DNA of 8,404 nt, from the NCBI GenBank assembly GCA_030425945.1, contig JAUHZL010000106.1, positions 1 to 8,404 on the forward strand, given 5' to 3'. How positions within the stretch are numbered: the stretch's first letter is position 1; every line of letters starts with the position of its first letter. The position numbers and the translations under genes are program-made. The stretch comes from Alphaproteobacteria bacterium (GTDB lineage Bacteria; Pseudomonadota; Alphaproteobacteria; Rhodobacterales; Rhodobacteraceae). Positions 1 to 6,500 of the stretch are shown here, piece by piece. The notes under the pieces were generated by a model. That model was not told the DNA's origin, did not search any database, and saw nothing but the letters and a program-made list of their open reading frames with translations.

Positions 1-227
1 TCCTCTTCTTCCGCATCCTCGACCTCGCGGGGCCCGCGACCCTCAGCCTCGTGACGCTGCTGATCCCGGTCTCGGCGACCGGCCTCGGCTGGGCGGTGCT
101 GGGCCAGAGCATCGGACCGGGCGAGCTGGCCGGCGCGGCGCTGATCGGTCTCGGCCTCGCGGTGATGGACGGACGGCCGGTCGCGCTCTTGCGCCGGACG
201 CTCGGACGGGCGAAAACCGGGGCATGA
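1..227 (+). CDS. DMT/EamA-family transporter, C-terminal fragment (5' end outside window)
   Basis: The reading frame is open from base 3 and stops at TGA 225-227, giving about 74 residues of a protein that starts before the window. The visible part reads LFFRILDLAGPATLSLVTLL, then a hydrophobic segment around IPVSATGLGWAVLGQSI, a short polar break, and a last helix around AALIGLGLAVM, ending in a basic tail (LLRRTLGRAKTGA). This is the usual end of the second EamA repeat: an 'xxGPxxxSLVTxLIPV' helix, a 'LGW..LGE/Q' segment and a final membrane helix with a positively charged cytoplasmic tail. The protein would be an inner-membrane drug/metabolite-superfamily permease; its substrate cannot be read. 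Its stop overlaps the next start as ATGA (224-227), so the two genes are probably translated in a coupled way. The family call is fairly firm and the rest of the protein is unknown. Confidence 0.8.
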   Translation, partial: LFFRILDLAGPATLSLVTLLIPVSATGLGWAVLGQSIGPGELAGAALIGLGLAVMDGRPVALLRRTLGRAKTGA

Positions 228-1144
228 GCCATCAGGACAAACCCCTGCTCGGCATCCTCCTGATGCTCGGCTTCTGCCTGACCGCGCCCTTCGCGGACGG
301 TCTGGCCAAACTCGCCGGGGCGGTCGTGCCCGTCGGGGTCGTGCTGCTCGCGCGATTCGCGATGCAGGTGGTGATCATGGGACCGCTGACGCTGGCGCTC
401 GGTCTGCCGTGGCGGATGCGCGGGCGGGTGCTGCGCCTCGTGGTGATCCGGACCGTGCTGCATATCCTCGGCGTCGGCACGATGTTCACCGCGCTCCTGT
501 TCCTGCCGCTGGCCGAGGCCATCGCCATCGCCTTCGTGATGCCCTTCCTGATGCTGCTGCTGGGCAAGTTCGTGCTGGGCGAGGAGGTCGGTCCCCGCCG
601 CCTGATCGCCTGTGTCGTCGGCTTCATCGGCACGCTGATGGTCGTGCAGCCCACCTTCGCCGAGGTCGGCTGGCCCGCGCTCCTGCCGCTGGGCGTGGCG
701 GTGATCTTCGCGCTCTTCATGCTGGTGACGCGCCAGATCGCCCGCGAAACCGACCCGATCGCCCTGCAGGCCGTCTCCGGCGCGATGGCGGTGGTGATCC
801 TGACGCTGGGCATGGGCCTCTTCGGCACCGGGGCCTTCGCGCTGCAGATGCCGGATGCTGACTACTGGGGGCTTCTGGTCGCCATCGGCGCGGTCGGCTC
901 GCTCGGGCACCTGCTGATGACATGGTCGCTGCGCTTCGCGCCCTCGGCGACCCTCGCCCCGATGCAGTACCTCGAGATTCCCTTCGCCACCCTGATCGGC
1001 TGGCTGATGTTCCGCGACCTGCCGAACGGGCTGGCGGCGGCCGGGATCATGGTGACCGTGGGCACCGGGCTCTACATCGTCTGGCGCGAACGGGTCTCGG
1101 CGCGCGGGCCGCACCCGCTGCCCGCCGAGACGCCCGACCCATGA
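224..1144 (+). CDS. DMT/EamA-family transporter
   Basis: This 306-residue protein is almost wholly hydrophobic, with about ten predicted membrane helices arranged as two EamA repeats of roughly 140 residues each, the normal size for a complete drug/metabolite transporter. Helix-end signatures include FTALLFLPLAEAIAIAFVMP near residues 88-107 and the matching second-repeat stretch SATLAPMQYLEIPFATLIGW near 241-260. Both fit the 'LPLAxAxAIxFxxPxF' and 'APxxYxExxxAxLxGxxxF' patterns of this family. It acts in the inner membrane. The substrate is not deducible: relatives have been linked to S-adenosylmethionine or riboflavin uptake, and nothing here separates these. The ATG at 224 overlaps the previous stop (ATGA) and its own stop overlaps the GNAT start in the same way, so it sits inside a coupled operon. 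It is a neighbour of another EamA gene but is not an obvious recent duplicate of it. Confidence 0.9.
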   Translation: MSHQDKPLLGILLMLGFCLTAPFADGLAKLAGAVVPVGVVLLARFAMQVVIMGPLTLALGLPWRMRGRVLRLVVIRTVLHILGVGTMFTALLFLPLAEAIAIAFVMPFLMLLLGKFVLGEEVGPRRLIACVVGFIGTLMVVQPTFAEVGWPALLPLGVAVIFALFMLVTRQIARETDPIALQAVSGAMAVVILTLGMGLFGTGAFALQMPDADYWGLLVAIGAVGSLGHLLMTWSLRFAPSATLAPMQYLEIPFATLIGWLMFRDLPNGLAAAGIMVTVGTGLYIVWRERVSARGPHPLPAETPDP

Positions 1145-1653
1145 CCGCGCCGACCCTGCGCCCGCCCGGGACCGGCGCCGACTGGGACGCCATCGCCGAT
1201 CTTTGCCGCGATTACCGGCGCTTCCTGTTCGAGGCGAACCCGCCCGCCCGGGCGATGCTGGAGCGCTTCTACCCGGAAGCCGCCTACGAGGCGCTGATGG
1301 CCGACCTGCCGCGCCTGCACGTCGCCCCGGAGGGCTTCGCCCTGCTGGCCGAGGCGGAGGGCCGCGCGCTCGGCTGCGGCATGTTCCGCCGCCACGACGC
1401 CGCCCGGGTCGAGATCAAGCGGGTCTACGTCGCGCCGGAGGGGCGCGGCACCGGCCTCGGACGGGCGATCATGGAGGGCCTGCTGGCCGAGGCGCGCGCC
1501 CGGGGCAACGCGGGCGTGCTGCTCGACACGATGCATGTGCTGACGCCCGCCGCCACGCTCTACGAAGCCCTGGGCTTCACCCGGCGCGGGCCCTATCTCG
1601 ACGGCCATGCCGGAACCGAGGATGTCGTGCGATGCTACGAACTGACCTTCTGA
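1141..1653 (+). CDS. GNAT-family N-acetyltransferase
   Basis: The protein has 170 residues, the usual length of a single-domain GNAT enzyme. The acetyl-CoA pyrophosphate loop is clear: VEIKRVYVAPEGRGTGLGRA (residues 90-109) holds the beta4 strand followed by the R-G-x-G-L-G motif A. LLDTMHVLTPAATLYEALGF (127-146) is the beta5/alpha4 region with the common 'A..LYEALGF' ending. The protein should be soluble and transfer an acetyl group from acetyl-CoA to an amine; the acceptor is unknown. The N-terminal stretch around DLCRDYRRFLFEANP (21-35) would help form the acceptor site. The frame is open upstream of 1141, but ATG 1141 is chosen because it overlaps the preceding stop as ATGA and gives a normal-length protein. 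The gene ends inside the next one, with a 22-nt overlap. Confidence 0.9.
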   Translation: MTAPTLRPPGTGADWDAIADLCRDYRRFLFEANPPARAMLERFYPEAAYEALMADLPRLHVAPEGFALLAEAEGRALGCGMFRRHDAARVEIKRVYVAPEGRGTGLGRAIMEGLLAEARARGNAGVLLDTMHVLTPAATLYEALGFTRRGPYLDGHAGTEDVVRCYELTF

Positions 1654-2075
1654 GCGCCGATCAGGTCATCGCGACCCTCGGGCTGGAGCCGCACCCGGAG
1701 GGCGGGCATTACCGCCAGACCTGGATCGCGCCCGCCGAGGGCGACGCCCGCGCGGCCGGCACCGCGATCTACTTCCTGCTGAAGGCGGGCGAGGCCAGCC
1801 ACTGGCACCGCGTCGACGCCGCCGAGATCTGGCTCTGGCACGCGGGCGCGCCGCTGACCCTGTCGCTGGCCGCGACCGAGGCCGGTCCCGCCACCGACCA
1901 CCTGCTGACCCCGGACCTTGGCGCGGGCCGCCCGCAGGCGGTGGTGCCGAAGGACTGGTGGCAGGCCGCGCGCAGCGAGGGCGACTGGACGCTGGTGTCC
2001 TGCATCGTCGCCCCGGCCTTCCGCTTCGAGGGCTTCGAGCTGGCCCCGCCGGGCTTCGACATCCCGCGCGGATGA
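1632..2075 (+). CDS. DUF985 (Cupin_5) family protein
   Basis: This 147-residue protein fits the DUF985/Cupin_5 family in length and in its N-terminal signature: LGLEPHPEGGHYRQTW (residues 16-31) is the hallmark 'LgLepHPEGGyyretw' opening. The first cupin motif follows at residues 57-70, HWHRVDAAEIWLWH, with H57, H59 and E65 as possible metal or ligand contacts. A second barrel half ends in SCIVAPAFRFEGFELAPPGF (123-142). Proteins of this family form small beta-barrels; an enzymatic role is not established, and sugar or nucleotide-sugar binding has been suggested for some. The start at 1632 overlaps the GNAT gene by 22 nt; it is preceded by GAGG (1618-1621) at an acceptable distance, and no better in-frame start exists before the family signature. 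Its stop overlaps the desaturase start as ATGA. Confidence 0.88.
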   Translation: MLRTDLLSADQVIATLGLEPHPEGGHYRQTWIAPAEGDARAAGTAIYFLLKAGEASHWHRVDAAEIWLWHAGAPLTLSLAATEAGPATDHLLTPDLGAGRPQAVVPKDWWQAARSEGDWTLVSCIVAPAFRFEGFELAPPGFDIPRG

Positions 2076-2992
2076 GCGGGGCGCGCGACCACGCGGCGTT
2101 CCTAGCCATCCTGCCCGCCGCCGAGAAGGTGCGCCTGACCGGGCGGTCGGACCGCGCTGGCCTCGTCCATCTTGCCGGGCACCTGGGGCTGATCGCGCTG
2201 ACCGGCACCGGGATCGTGCTGCGGGTGCCGGGCTGGCCGCTCTTGCTGCCGCTGCACGGGGTGGCGCTGAGCTTCCTCTTCACGCTGGCGCATGAATGCA
2301 CCCACCGCACGCCCTTTGCCCGCGACCGGCTGTCGGACATCGCGGGCACGCTGGCGGGCGCGGTGCTGATCCTGCCCTTCCAGTGGTTCCGGGCCTTTCA
2401 CCTCGCCCATCACCGCTGGACCAACCTGCCCGGGCAGGACCCGGAACTGGAGGGTGCGAAGCCCGCGACCCTGCGGGACTGGCTGTGGCATGTCAGCGGC
2501 CTGCCCTACTGGCGCGCGCAGATCGCGCTGCTGGTCCGGCTGGCGCTGGGGCGCGAACGGGCGCCCTACCTGCCCACGCGCGCCCTGCCCCGAATGCGGA
2601 CCGAGGCGCGGGCGCTGCTCCTCGTCTACGCGCTGGCGCTTGGCTCGCTCGCCGTCTCGCCGCTGGTCCTGTGGCTCTGGATCGTGCCGATGCTGCTGGG
2701 CCAGCCGGTCCTGCGGCTCTACCTGCTGGCCGAGCACGGCGACTGCCCGCCGGTCGCCGACATGCTGCAGAACACCCGCACCACCTGGACCAGCCGCGCG
2801 GTGCGGTTCCTCGCGTGGAACATGCCCTACCACGCGGAACACCATGTCTTTCCCGCGGTGCCCTTCCACCGCCTGCCCGAGCTGTCGCGGCAGATGCGCG
2901 GCTGGCACGGGGTGACGGCGGAGGGCTATGCCGCCTTCACCCGCGCCTATCTCGACCGCAGGCGCGACACGCGGGACGATCACCGAGACTGA
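2072..2992 (+). CDS. Membrane fatty acid desaturase-type di-iron protein
   Basis: The protein has 306 residues and carries the three histidine boxes of the membrane desaturase/hydroxylase superfamily: HECTH (74-78), HLAHH (110-114) and HAEHH (254-258). An EHGDC at 221-225 supplies a further candidate ligand His. The boxes lie between hydrophobic segments near residues 34-50, 58-75, 92-106 and 183-213, so it should be an inner-membrane oxygen-dependent di-iron enzyme. The region NTRTTWTSRAVRFLAWNMPY just before the third box is typical of a bacterial subgroup of these proteins. Members act on acyl lipids, carotenoids or sterol-like substrates; which one applies here cannot be told, and the GNAT and cupin neighbours do not decide it. 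Start 2072 is set by ATGA overlap with the cupin stop. I see no Shine-Dalgarno match there, consistent with coupled re-initiation. It is probably the last gene of the cluster. Confidence 0.87.
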   Translation: MSGARDHAAFLAILPAAEKVRLTGRSDRAGLVHLAGHLGLIALTGTGIVLRVPGWPLLLPLHGVALSFLFTLAHECTHRTPFARDRLSDIAGTLAGAVLILPFQWFRAFHLAHHRWTNLPGQDPELEGAKPATLRDWLWHVSGLPYWRAQIALLVRLALGRERAPYLPTRALPRMRTEARALLLVYALALGSLAVSPLVLWLWIVPMLLGQPVLRLYLLAEHGDCPPVADMLQNTRTTWTSRAVRFLAWNMPYHAEHHVFPAVPFHRLPELSRQMRGWHGVTAEGYAAFTRAYLDRRRDTRDDHRD

Positions 2993-3070
2993 TCCGGCCC
3001 GCCACCAGAAAGCATTGGTGCCGGCCCGCCCTTGGGTCTAGAGGATCGGGGCAACCGAACGAGCCCCCCG
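2993..3070 (+). promoter_or_regulatory. Intergenic leader before rarD, with direct repeat and start-site hairpin
   Basis: This 78-bp gap holds two copies of the 10-mer CCGGCCCGCC (2994-3003 and 3021-3030) flanking a small inverted repeat, CACCAG (3003-3008) against TTGGTG (3015-3020). This may be a weak terminator for the upstream cluster, although no T-run follows. TTGGTG (3015-3020) and TCTAGA (3037-3042) with a 16-bp spacer form a poor but possible promoter. ATCGGGG (3045-3051) pairs perfectly with CCCCGAT (3066-3072), which includes the first two bases of the rarD ATG. No GGAGG-like ribosome site lies close to that ATG. The parts are visible; the roles are inferred. Confidence 0.3.
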
Positions 3071-3994
3071 ATGACCGATACCCCCGCCGCCGCCCCTGCC
3101 CCGACCCCCGCGAGCGGCGACAGCCCGCGCGGCCTCGCCTTCGCCCTGACCGCCTATTTCCTGTGGGGCGCGCTGCCGCTCTACATGAAGGCCCTGTCGC
3201 ACATTCCCGCGGTGGAGGTCGTCGCCCACCGCGTCGTCTGGTCGGTGCCCGTGGCGCTGGCGGTGCTGCTGATTCTCGGGCGCACCCGCGACCTGCGCGC
3301 GGCCCTGACCCAGCCGCGCACGCTGGCGATGGCGGCGCTGACGGCGGTGCTGATCTCGGTCAACTGGGGCACCTATGTCTGGGCAATCGGGGCGGGACGC
3401 GCGCTCGACACCGCGCTCGGCTATTACATCAACCCGCTCTTCTCGGTCGTGCTGGGTGCCATCGTGCTGAAGGAGCGCCTCAGCGGGCTGCAATGGGCCG
3501 CCGTCGCCCTCGCCGCCACCGCCGTGGGGGTTCTGACCTACGAGAGCGGCGAGTTGCCCTGGCCCGCGCTGGTGCTGACCGTGTCCTGGGGGCTCTACGC
3601 CTTCTTCCGCAAGACCCTGCCGGTCGGCCCGAACCAGGGCTTCACGCTGGAGGTGCTGCTGCTCTTCCCGGCGGCGCTGGCCTATCTCGGCTGGGTGACG
3701 CTGACCGGCGACGGCATCTTCTTCACCGGCACCTGGACCGACACCGCGCTGCTGGTCGGCTGCGGCGTCGTCACCGCCGGGCCGCTGATGATCTATGCCA
3801 ACGGCGCGAAGCTCCTGCGGCTGTCGACCATCGGCATCCTGCAATACATCGTGCCGACGCTGATCCTGCTGACCGCCGTCTTCATCTTCGGCGAGCCGTT
3901 CGGCCCGGCGCGCGCCATCGCCTTCCCGATGATCTGGGCGGCGCTGGCGCTCTACACGGTGTCGCTGGTGCGCGGGCTCAACCGACGCGGCTGA
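3071..3994 (+). CDS. rarD: RarD-type EamA transporter
   Basis: The protein has 307 residues and the family's characteristic sequence order. After a short proline/alanine-rich cytoplasmic head (residues 1-19), the first helix reads GLAFALTAYFLWGALPLYMK (21-40), followed by EVVAHRVVWSVP (49-60), VNWGTYVWAI (97-106), ALGYYINPL (115-123), LKERLSG (133-139) and SWGLYAFFRK (172-181). These match the RarD/'chloramphenicol-sensitive protein' branch of the drug/metabolite transporter superfamily, whose members have about 300 residues and ten helices. It acts in the inner membrane; the natural substrate of RarD proteins is not established. ATG 3071 is preferred over an upstream TTG at 3032, which would add 13 residues unlike the family. 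The gene appears monocistronic and its last 17 bases overlap the 3' end of the oppositely oriented anmK. Confidence 0.9.
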   Translation: MTDTPAAAPAPTPASGDSPRGLAFALTAYFLWGALPLYMKALSHIPAVEVVAHRVVWSVPVALAVLLILGRTRDLRAALTQPRTLAMAALTAVLISVNWGTYVWAIGAGRALDTALGYYINPLFSVVLGAIVLKERLSGLQWAAVALAATAVGVLTYESGELPWPALVLTVSWGLYAFFRKTLPVGPNQGFTLEVLLLFPAALAYLGWVTLTGDGIFFTGTWTDTALLVGCGVVTAGPLMIYANGAKLLRLSTIGILQYIVPTLILLTAVFIFGEPFGPARAIAFPMIWAALALYTVSLVRGLNRRG

Positions 3995-5057
3995 TCGTGC
4001 CGCCGCCGACCGCCGCTGCGACGCCCGTGGTGCCGGGGGCCGAGGTCGGCAGTCCGCCCGCCACCCGGACGGCGAGATAGGCGAAGGCCTGCGCTTCCAT
4101 CAGGTCGCCCGCAACGTCGAGGGCCTCGACCGGCTCGACCGCGATCCCCGTCGCGCGGGTCAGCGCCGCCATCAGTGCCGCGTTGCGCCGCCCGCCGCCG
4201 GTCACGAAGAGGCGCCGGGGCGGGGTCGCAAGCTGGGTCAGCCCGACCGCCACGGCGCCTGCCGCACAGGCCGCGAGCGTCGCCAGCGCATCGGCATCGC
4301 CGAGATGCGCCACCCCGTCGGCCAGCGCGGGAAAGCCGTTGCGGTCCAGCGACTTCGGCCCGATCCTTGAGAAATACGGCGAACGCAGAAAGGCCGCCAC
4401 GACATCGGCATCCGCCGTCCCGGCCGCCGCCAGCGCGCCGTCCCGGTCATAGTCCCCGAGGCCGCGCGCCTGCATCAGGTCGTCCATCGGCGCGTTCGCG
4501 GGCCCGGTGTCGAAGGCGATGCAGGCCCCGGGCAACTCGGGCGCGGCGGCGCGCGGATCGAGCCAGGTCAGGTTGCCCACCCCGCCGAGGTTCAGGACGC
4601 CGACCGGCTCGGTCAGCCCGGCCCGGCGCGCGCAGGCCCAGTGGTAGAACGGGGCCAGCGGCGCGCCCTGCCCGCCGAGCGCCACGTCCGCCGAGCGGAA
4701 ATCCCAGACCGTGTCGATCCCCAGCGCCCCGGCCACCCGGGCGCCGTCGCCGGCCTGGTGGGTGCCGCGCCCGCCCGGATCATGTGCCAGCGTCTGGCCG
4801 TGGAAGCCCAGCAGGGCGATGTCCTCCAGCCGGTCGCAGATCCCGATGGTGGCGTCCTCGACCACCCGCGCGGCCTCGGCCACCCCGGGCTCGCCCGGCC
4901 AGAGACCCAGCGCCGCGCGGAGCGCCGCGCGCTCGGGCCGGGTATAGACGCGGTAGCCGGTTTCGGCGGTCTCGAAGACCTCCACGCCGTCGGTGACGAT
5001 CACCGCCATGTCGGTGCCGTCGAGCGAGGTGCCCGACATCGTGCCCGCCGCGCGCAT
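3978..5057 (-). CDS. anmK: Anhydro-N-acetylmuramic acid kinase
   Basis: The enzyme phosphorylates and hydrolyses 1,6-anhydro-MurNAc to MurNAc-6-phosphate with ATP, a cytoplasmic step of peptidoglycan recycling. The 359-residue product shows the family's ATP-site opening GTMSGTSLDG (residues 5-14), FHGQT (85-89), DFRSADVALGGQGAPLAPFYH, NLGGVGN (156-162), AFDTGPANAPMDD (181-193), SLDRNGFP and TGGGRRN near the C-terminus. D183 in AFDTGP corresponds to the catalytic base Asp of the E. coli enzyme (D182 as I recall). ATG 5057 is chosen because it gives an N-terminus like the E. coli protein and has GAGG just upstream. A GTG at 5087 would add 10 residues (369 aa total) and cannot be excluded. The position after the Gly of DTGP is Ala rather than the Gly of E. 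coli, which I believe is common in alphaproteobacteria. The gene is convergent with rarD and divergent from tyrS. Confidence 0.93.
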   Translation of the reverse strand: MRAAGTMSGTSLDGTDMAVIVTDGVEVFETAETGYRVYTRPERAALRAALGLWPGEPGVAEAARVVEDATIGICDRLEDIALLGFHGQTLAHDPGGRGTHQAGDGARVAGALGIDTVWDFRSADVALGGQGAPLAPFYHWACARRAGLTEPVGVLNLGGVGNLTWLDPRAAAPELPGACIAFDTGPANAPMDDLMQARGLGDYDRDGALAAAGTADADVVAAFLRSPYFSRIGPKSLDRNGFPALADGVAHLGDADALATLAACAAGAVAVGLTQLATPPRRLFVTGGGRRNAALMAALTRATGIAVEPVEALDVAGDLMEAQAFAYLAVRVAGGLPTSAPGTTGVAAAVGGGTISRVG

Positions 5058-5136
5058 CGGCCTCGGCCGCTCGCTCTTTCCCTTCACGCCCGCCCCCGTT
5101 ATAGACCGCGCGACGCCGACAATGGACCGCCCCCTG
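5058..5136. promoter_or_regulatory. Shared divergent promoter region of anmK and tyrS
   Basis: The short gap between the two divergent starts contains the A/T-richest spot in the neighbourhood, GTTATAGAC (5098-5106). Read on the plus strand it offers a -10-like TATAGA (5100-5105) for tyrS, with TTTCCC (5078-5083) as a poor -35 at 16 bp. Read on the minus strand the same bases offer TATAAC (5098-5103) for anmK, for which I find no good -35. If the plus-strand element is used, the tyrS leader would be only about 10-25 nt. If the minus-strand element is used, transcription would begin close to the GTG at 5087, which favours the downstream ATG at 5057. This is a base-pattern inference only. Confidence 0.35.
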
Positions 5137-6387
5137 ATGACCTACCAGCCCAAATCCGACTTCCTGCGCGTGATGACCGAGCGCGGGTTCCTCGCGGACT
5201 GCACGGACCTCGCGGGCCTCGACGAGGCCTGCCGGACCGGGGTCGTGCCCGGCTATATCGGGTTCGACGCGACCGCCAAGTCGCTGCATGTCGGCAGCCT
5301 GATCCAGATCATGATGCTGCGCTGGCTGCAGAAGACCGGCGGCAAGCCGATCGTCCTGATGGGCGGCGGCACCACGAAGGTGGGCGACCCCTCGTTCCGC
5401 GCCGACGAGCGGCCGCTGCTGACGCCCGCCCAGATCGACGCCAACATCGACGGCATCAAGCGGGTGTTCTCGGGCTACGTCACCTTCGGCGACGGCCCGA
5501 CCGACGCCATCATGAAGAACAACGCCGAGTGGCTGGACGACCTGAACTACCTCGATTTCCTGCGCGACATCGGGCGGTTCTTCTCGGTCAACCGGATGCT
5601 GAGCTTCGAGAGCGTCAAGAGCCGCCTCGACCGCGAGCAGTCGCTGTCCTTCCTCGAATTCAACTACATGATCCTGCAGGCCTACGACTTCCTCGAACTG
5701 CACCGGCGCTACGGCTGCCTGCTGCAGATGGGCGGGTCGGACCAGTGGGGCAACATCGTCAACGGCATCGACCTGACCCGCCGGGTGGTCGAGGGGACGG
5801 TCTTCGGGCTGACCTCGCCGCTGCTGACCACCTCGGACGGCAAGAAGATGGGCAAGAGCGCCGACGGCGCGGTCTGGCTGAACGCCGACATGCGCTCGCC
5901 CTACGAGTTCTGGCAGTTCTGGCGCAACACGACCGACGCCGACGTGGGCCGCTTCCTGAAGCTCTACACCGAGCTGCCGCTCGACGAATGCGCGCGTCTC
6001 GGCGCGCTGGCGGGCTCGGAGATCAACGAGGCGAAGATCCGCCTGGCGAACGAGGTCACCACGCTGGCGCACGGAGCCGAGGCGGCGCGCGCGGCCGAGG
6101 CCACCGCCCGCGAGGTGTTCGAGAAGGGCGGTGCGGGCGACGACCTGCCGACCCTGACGCTGAGCGCCGAGGACGTCGCCGACGGCATCTCCTTCGCGCA
6201 ACTGGTGATCCGCTCGGGCCTCGCGAAATCGGGCAAGGACGCCAAGCGCCTGATCGCCGAGGGCGGCGCGAAGCTGAACGACGAGACCGTCACCGATGCC
6301 GGCCTGATGCTGTCGGCCGCCGATCTCGGCGCGCCGGTCAAGCTGACGGCGGGCCGGAAGCGGCACGCGCTGGTGCGGCTGGGCTGA
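5137..6387 (+). CDS. tyrS: Tyrosyl-tRNA synthetase (tyrosine--tRNA ligase)
   Basis: This cytoplasmic class I synthetase charges tRNA-Tyr with tyrosine. The 416-residue protein begins MTYQPKSDFLRVMTERGFL. Its Rossmann domain has YIGFDATAKSLHVGSL (residues 40-55), where HVGS stands in the place of the HIGH motif, and LMGGGTTKVGDPS (74-86). The tyrosine pocket region includes YMILQAYD (177-184) and GSDQWGNI (200-207). The second signature loop reads SDGKKMGKS (233-241), a KMGKS version of KMSKS. The C-terminal 70 residues or so form an S4-type RNA-binding domain (around LVIRSGLAKSGKDAKRLIAE). Both motif variants are, to my knowledge, normal for alphaproteobacterial TyrRS. An in-frame ATG at 5122 would add five residues (MDRPL), and neither start has an obvious Shine-Dalgarno sequence; 5137 is chosen by family resemblance. 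The frame is open further upstream to 4993, but that part lies over anmK and is not expected to be coding. Confidence 0.96.
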   Translation: MTYQPKSDFLRVMTERGFLADCTDLAGLDEACRTGVVPGYIGFDATAKSLHVGSLIQIMMLRWLQKTGGKPIVLMGGGTTKVGDPSFRADERPLLTPAQIDANIDGIKRVFSGYVTFGDGPTDAIMKNNAEWLDDLNYLDFLRDIGRFFSVNRMLSFESVKSRLDREQSLSFLEFNYMILQAYDFLELHRRYGCLLQMGGSDQWGNIVNGIDLTRRVVEGTVFGLTSPLLTTSDGKKMGKSADGAVWLNADMRSPYEFWQFWRNTTDADVGRFLKLYTELPLDECARLGALAGSEINEAKIRLANEVTTLAHGAEAARAAEATAREVFEKGGAGDDLPTLTLSAEDVADGISFAQLVIRSGLAKSGKDAKRLIAEGGAKLNDETVTDAGLMLSAADLGAPVKLTAGRKRHALVRLG

Positions 6388-6408
6388 GGCCCGCCGCCCG
6401 CCGGGGCC
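6388..6408 (+). terminator. Possible GC hairpin after tyrS
   Basis: Immediately after the tyrS stop, GGCCC (6388-6392) can pair with GGGCC (6404-6408), enclosing a GC-rich loop. There is no T-run behind it, so if it ends transcription it is a weak or Rho-assisted signal. It may simply reflect the high G+C content. Confidence 0.25.
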
Positions 6409-6420
6409 AGACCCCGAGAA

Positions 6421-6452
6421 CATCTGTCATTTCTGTCGGTTATCCACAGATG
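6421..6452. promoter_or_regulatory. Perfect DnaA-box 9-mer inside an inverted repeat
   Basis: TTATCCACA at 6440-6448 is an exact match to the DnaA box consensus TTATNCACA. It overlaps the right arm of a 7-bp inverted repeat, CATCTGT (6421-6427) and ACAGATG (6446-6452), with an 18-bp gap. The stretch 6415-6480 is clearly richer in A/T than its surroundings. Only one box is seen, with no further boxes or AT-rich unwinding element, so this is not an origin of replication. It could be a DnaA-responsive site in front of the structured element that starts at 6501, or a chance match. The bases are certain; the function is inferred. Confidence 0.4.
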
Positions 6453-6500
6453 ATGACCTGAATGTTCGATTTGTGTCCTTGCGAGTCAGGGCCCCTGTTT

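Noticed and set aside
224..1144. Naming the second DMT transporter as a riboflavin or S-adenosylmethionine importer
   Set aside because: The fold is shared by many specificities and no riboswitch or biosynthetic neighbour supports either substrate.
2296..4080. Long 594-codon plus-strand open frame
   Set aside because: It crosses the desaturase, the gap and rarD in a shifted frame, is full of Arg, Ala, Pro and Gly, and is a by-product of high G+C; the true genes have clear motifs.
6440..6448. Chromosomal or plasmid replication origin
   Set aside because: Only one DnaA box is present, with no cluster, no AT-rich repeats and no replication gene nearby.
4641..6461. Long open frames of 606 (+) and 547 (-) codons over anmK and tyrS
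   Set aside because: Both are shadows of the real anmK and tyrS frames, with low-complexity Arg-rich translations and no domain.
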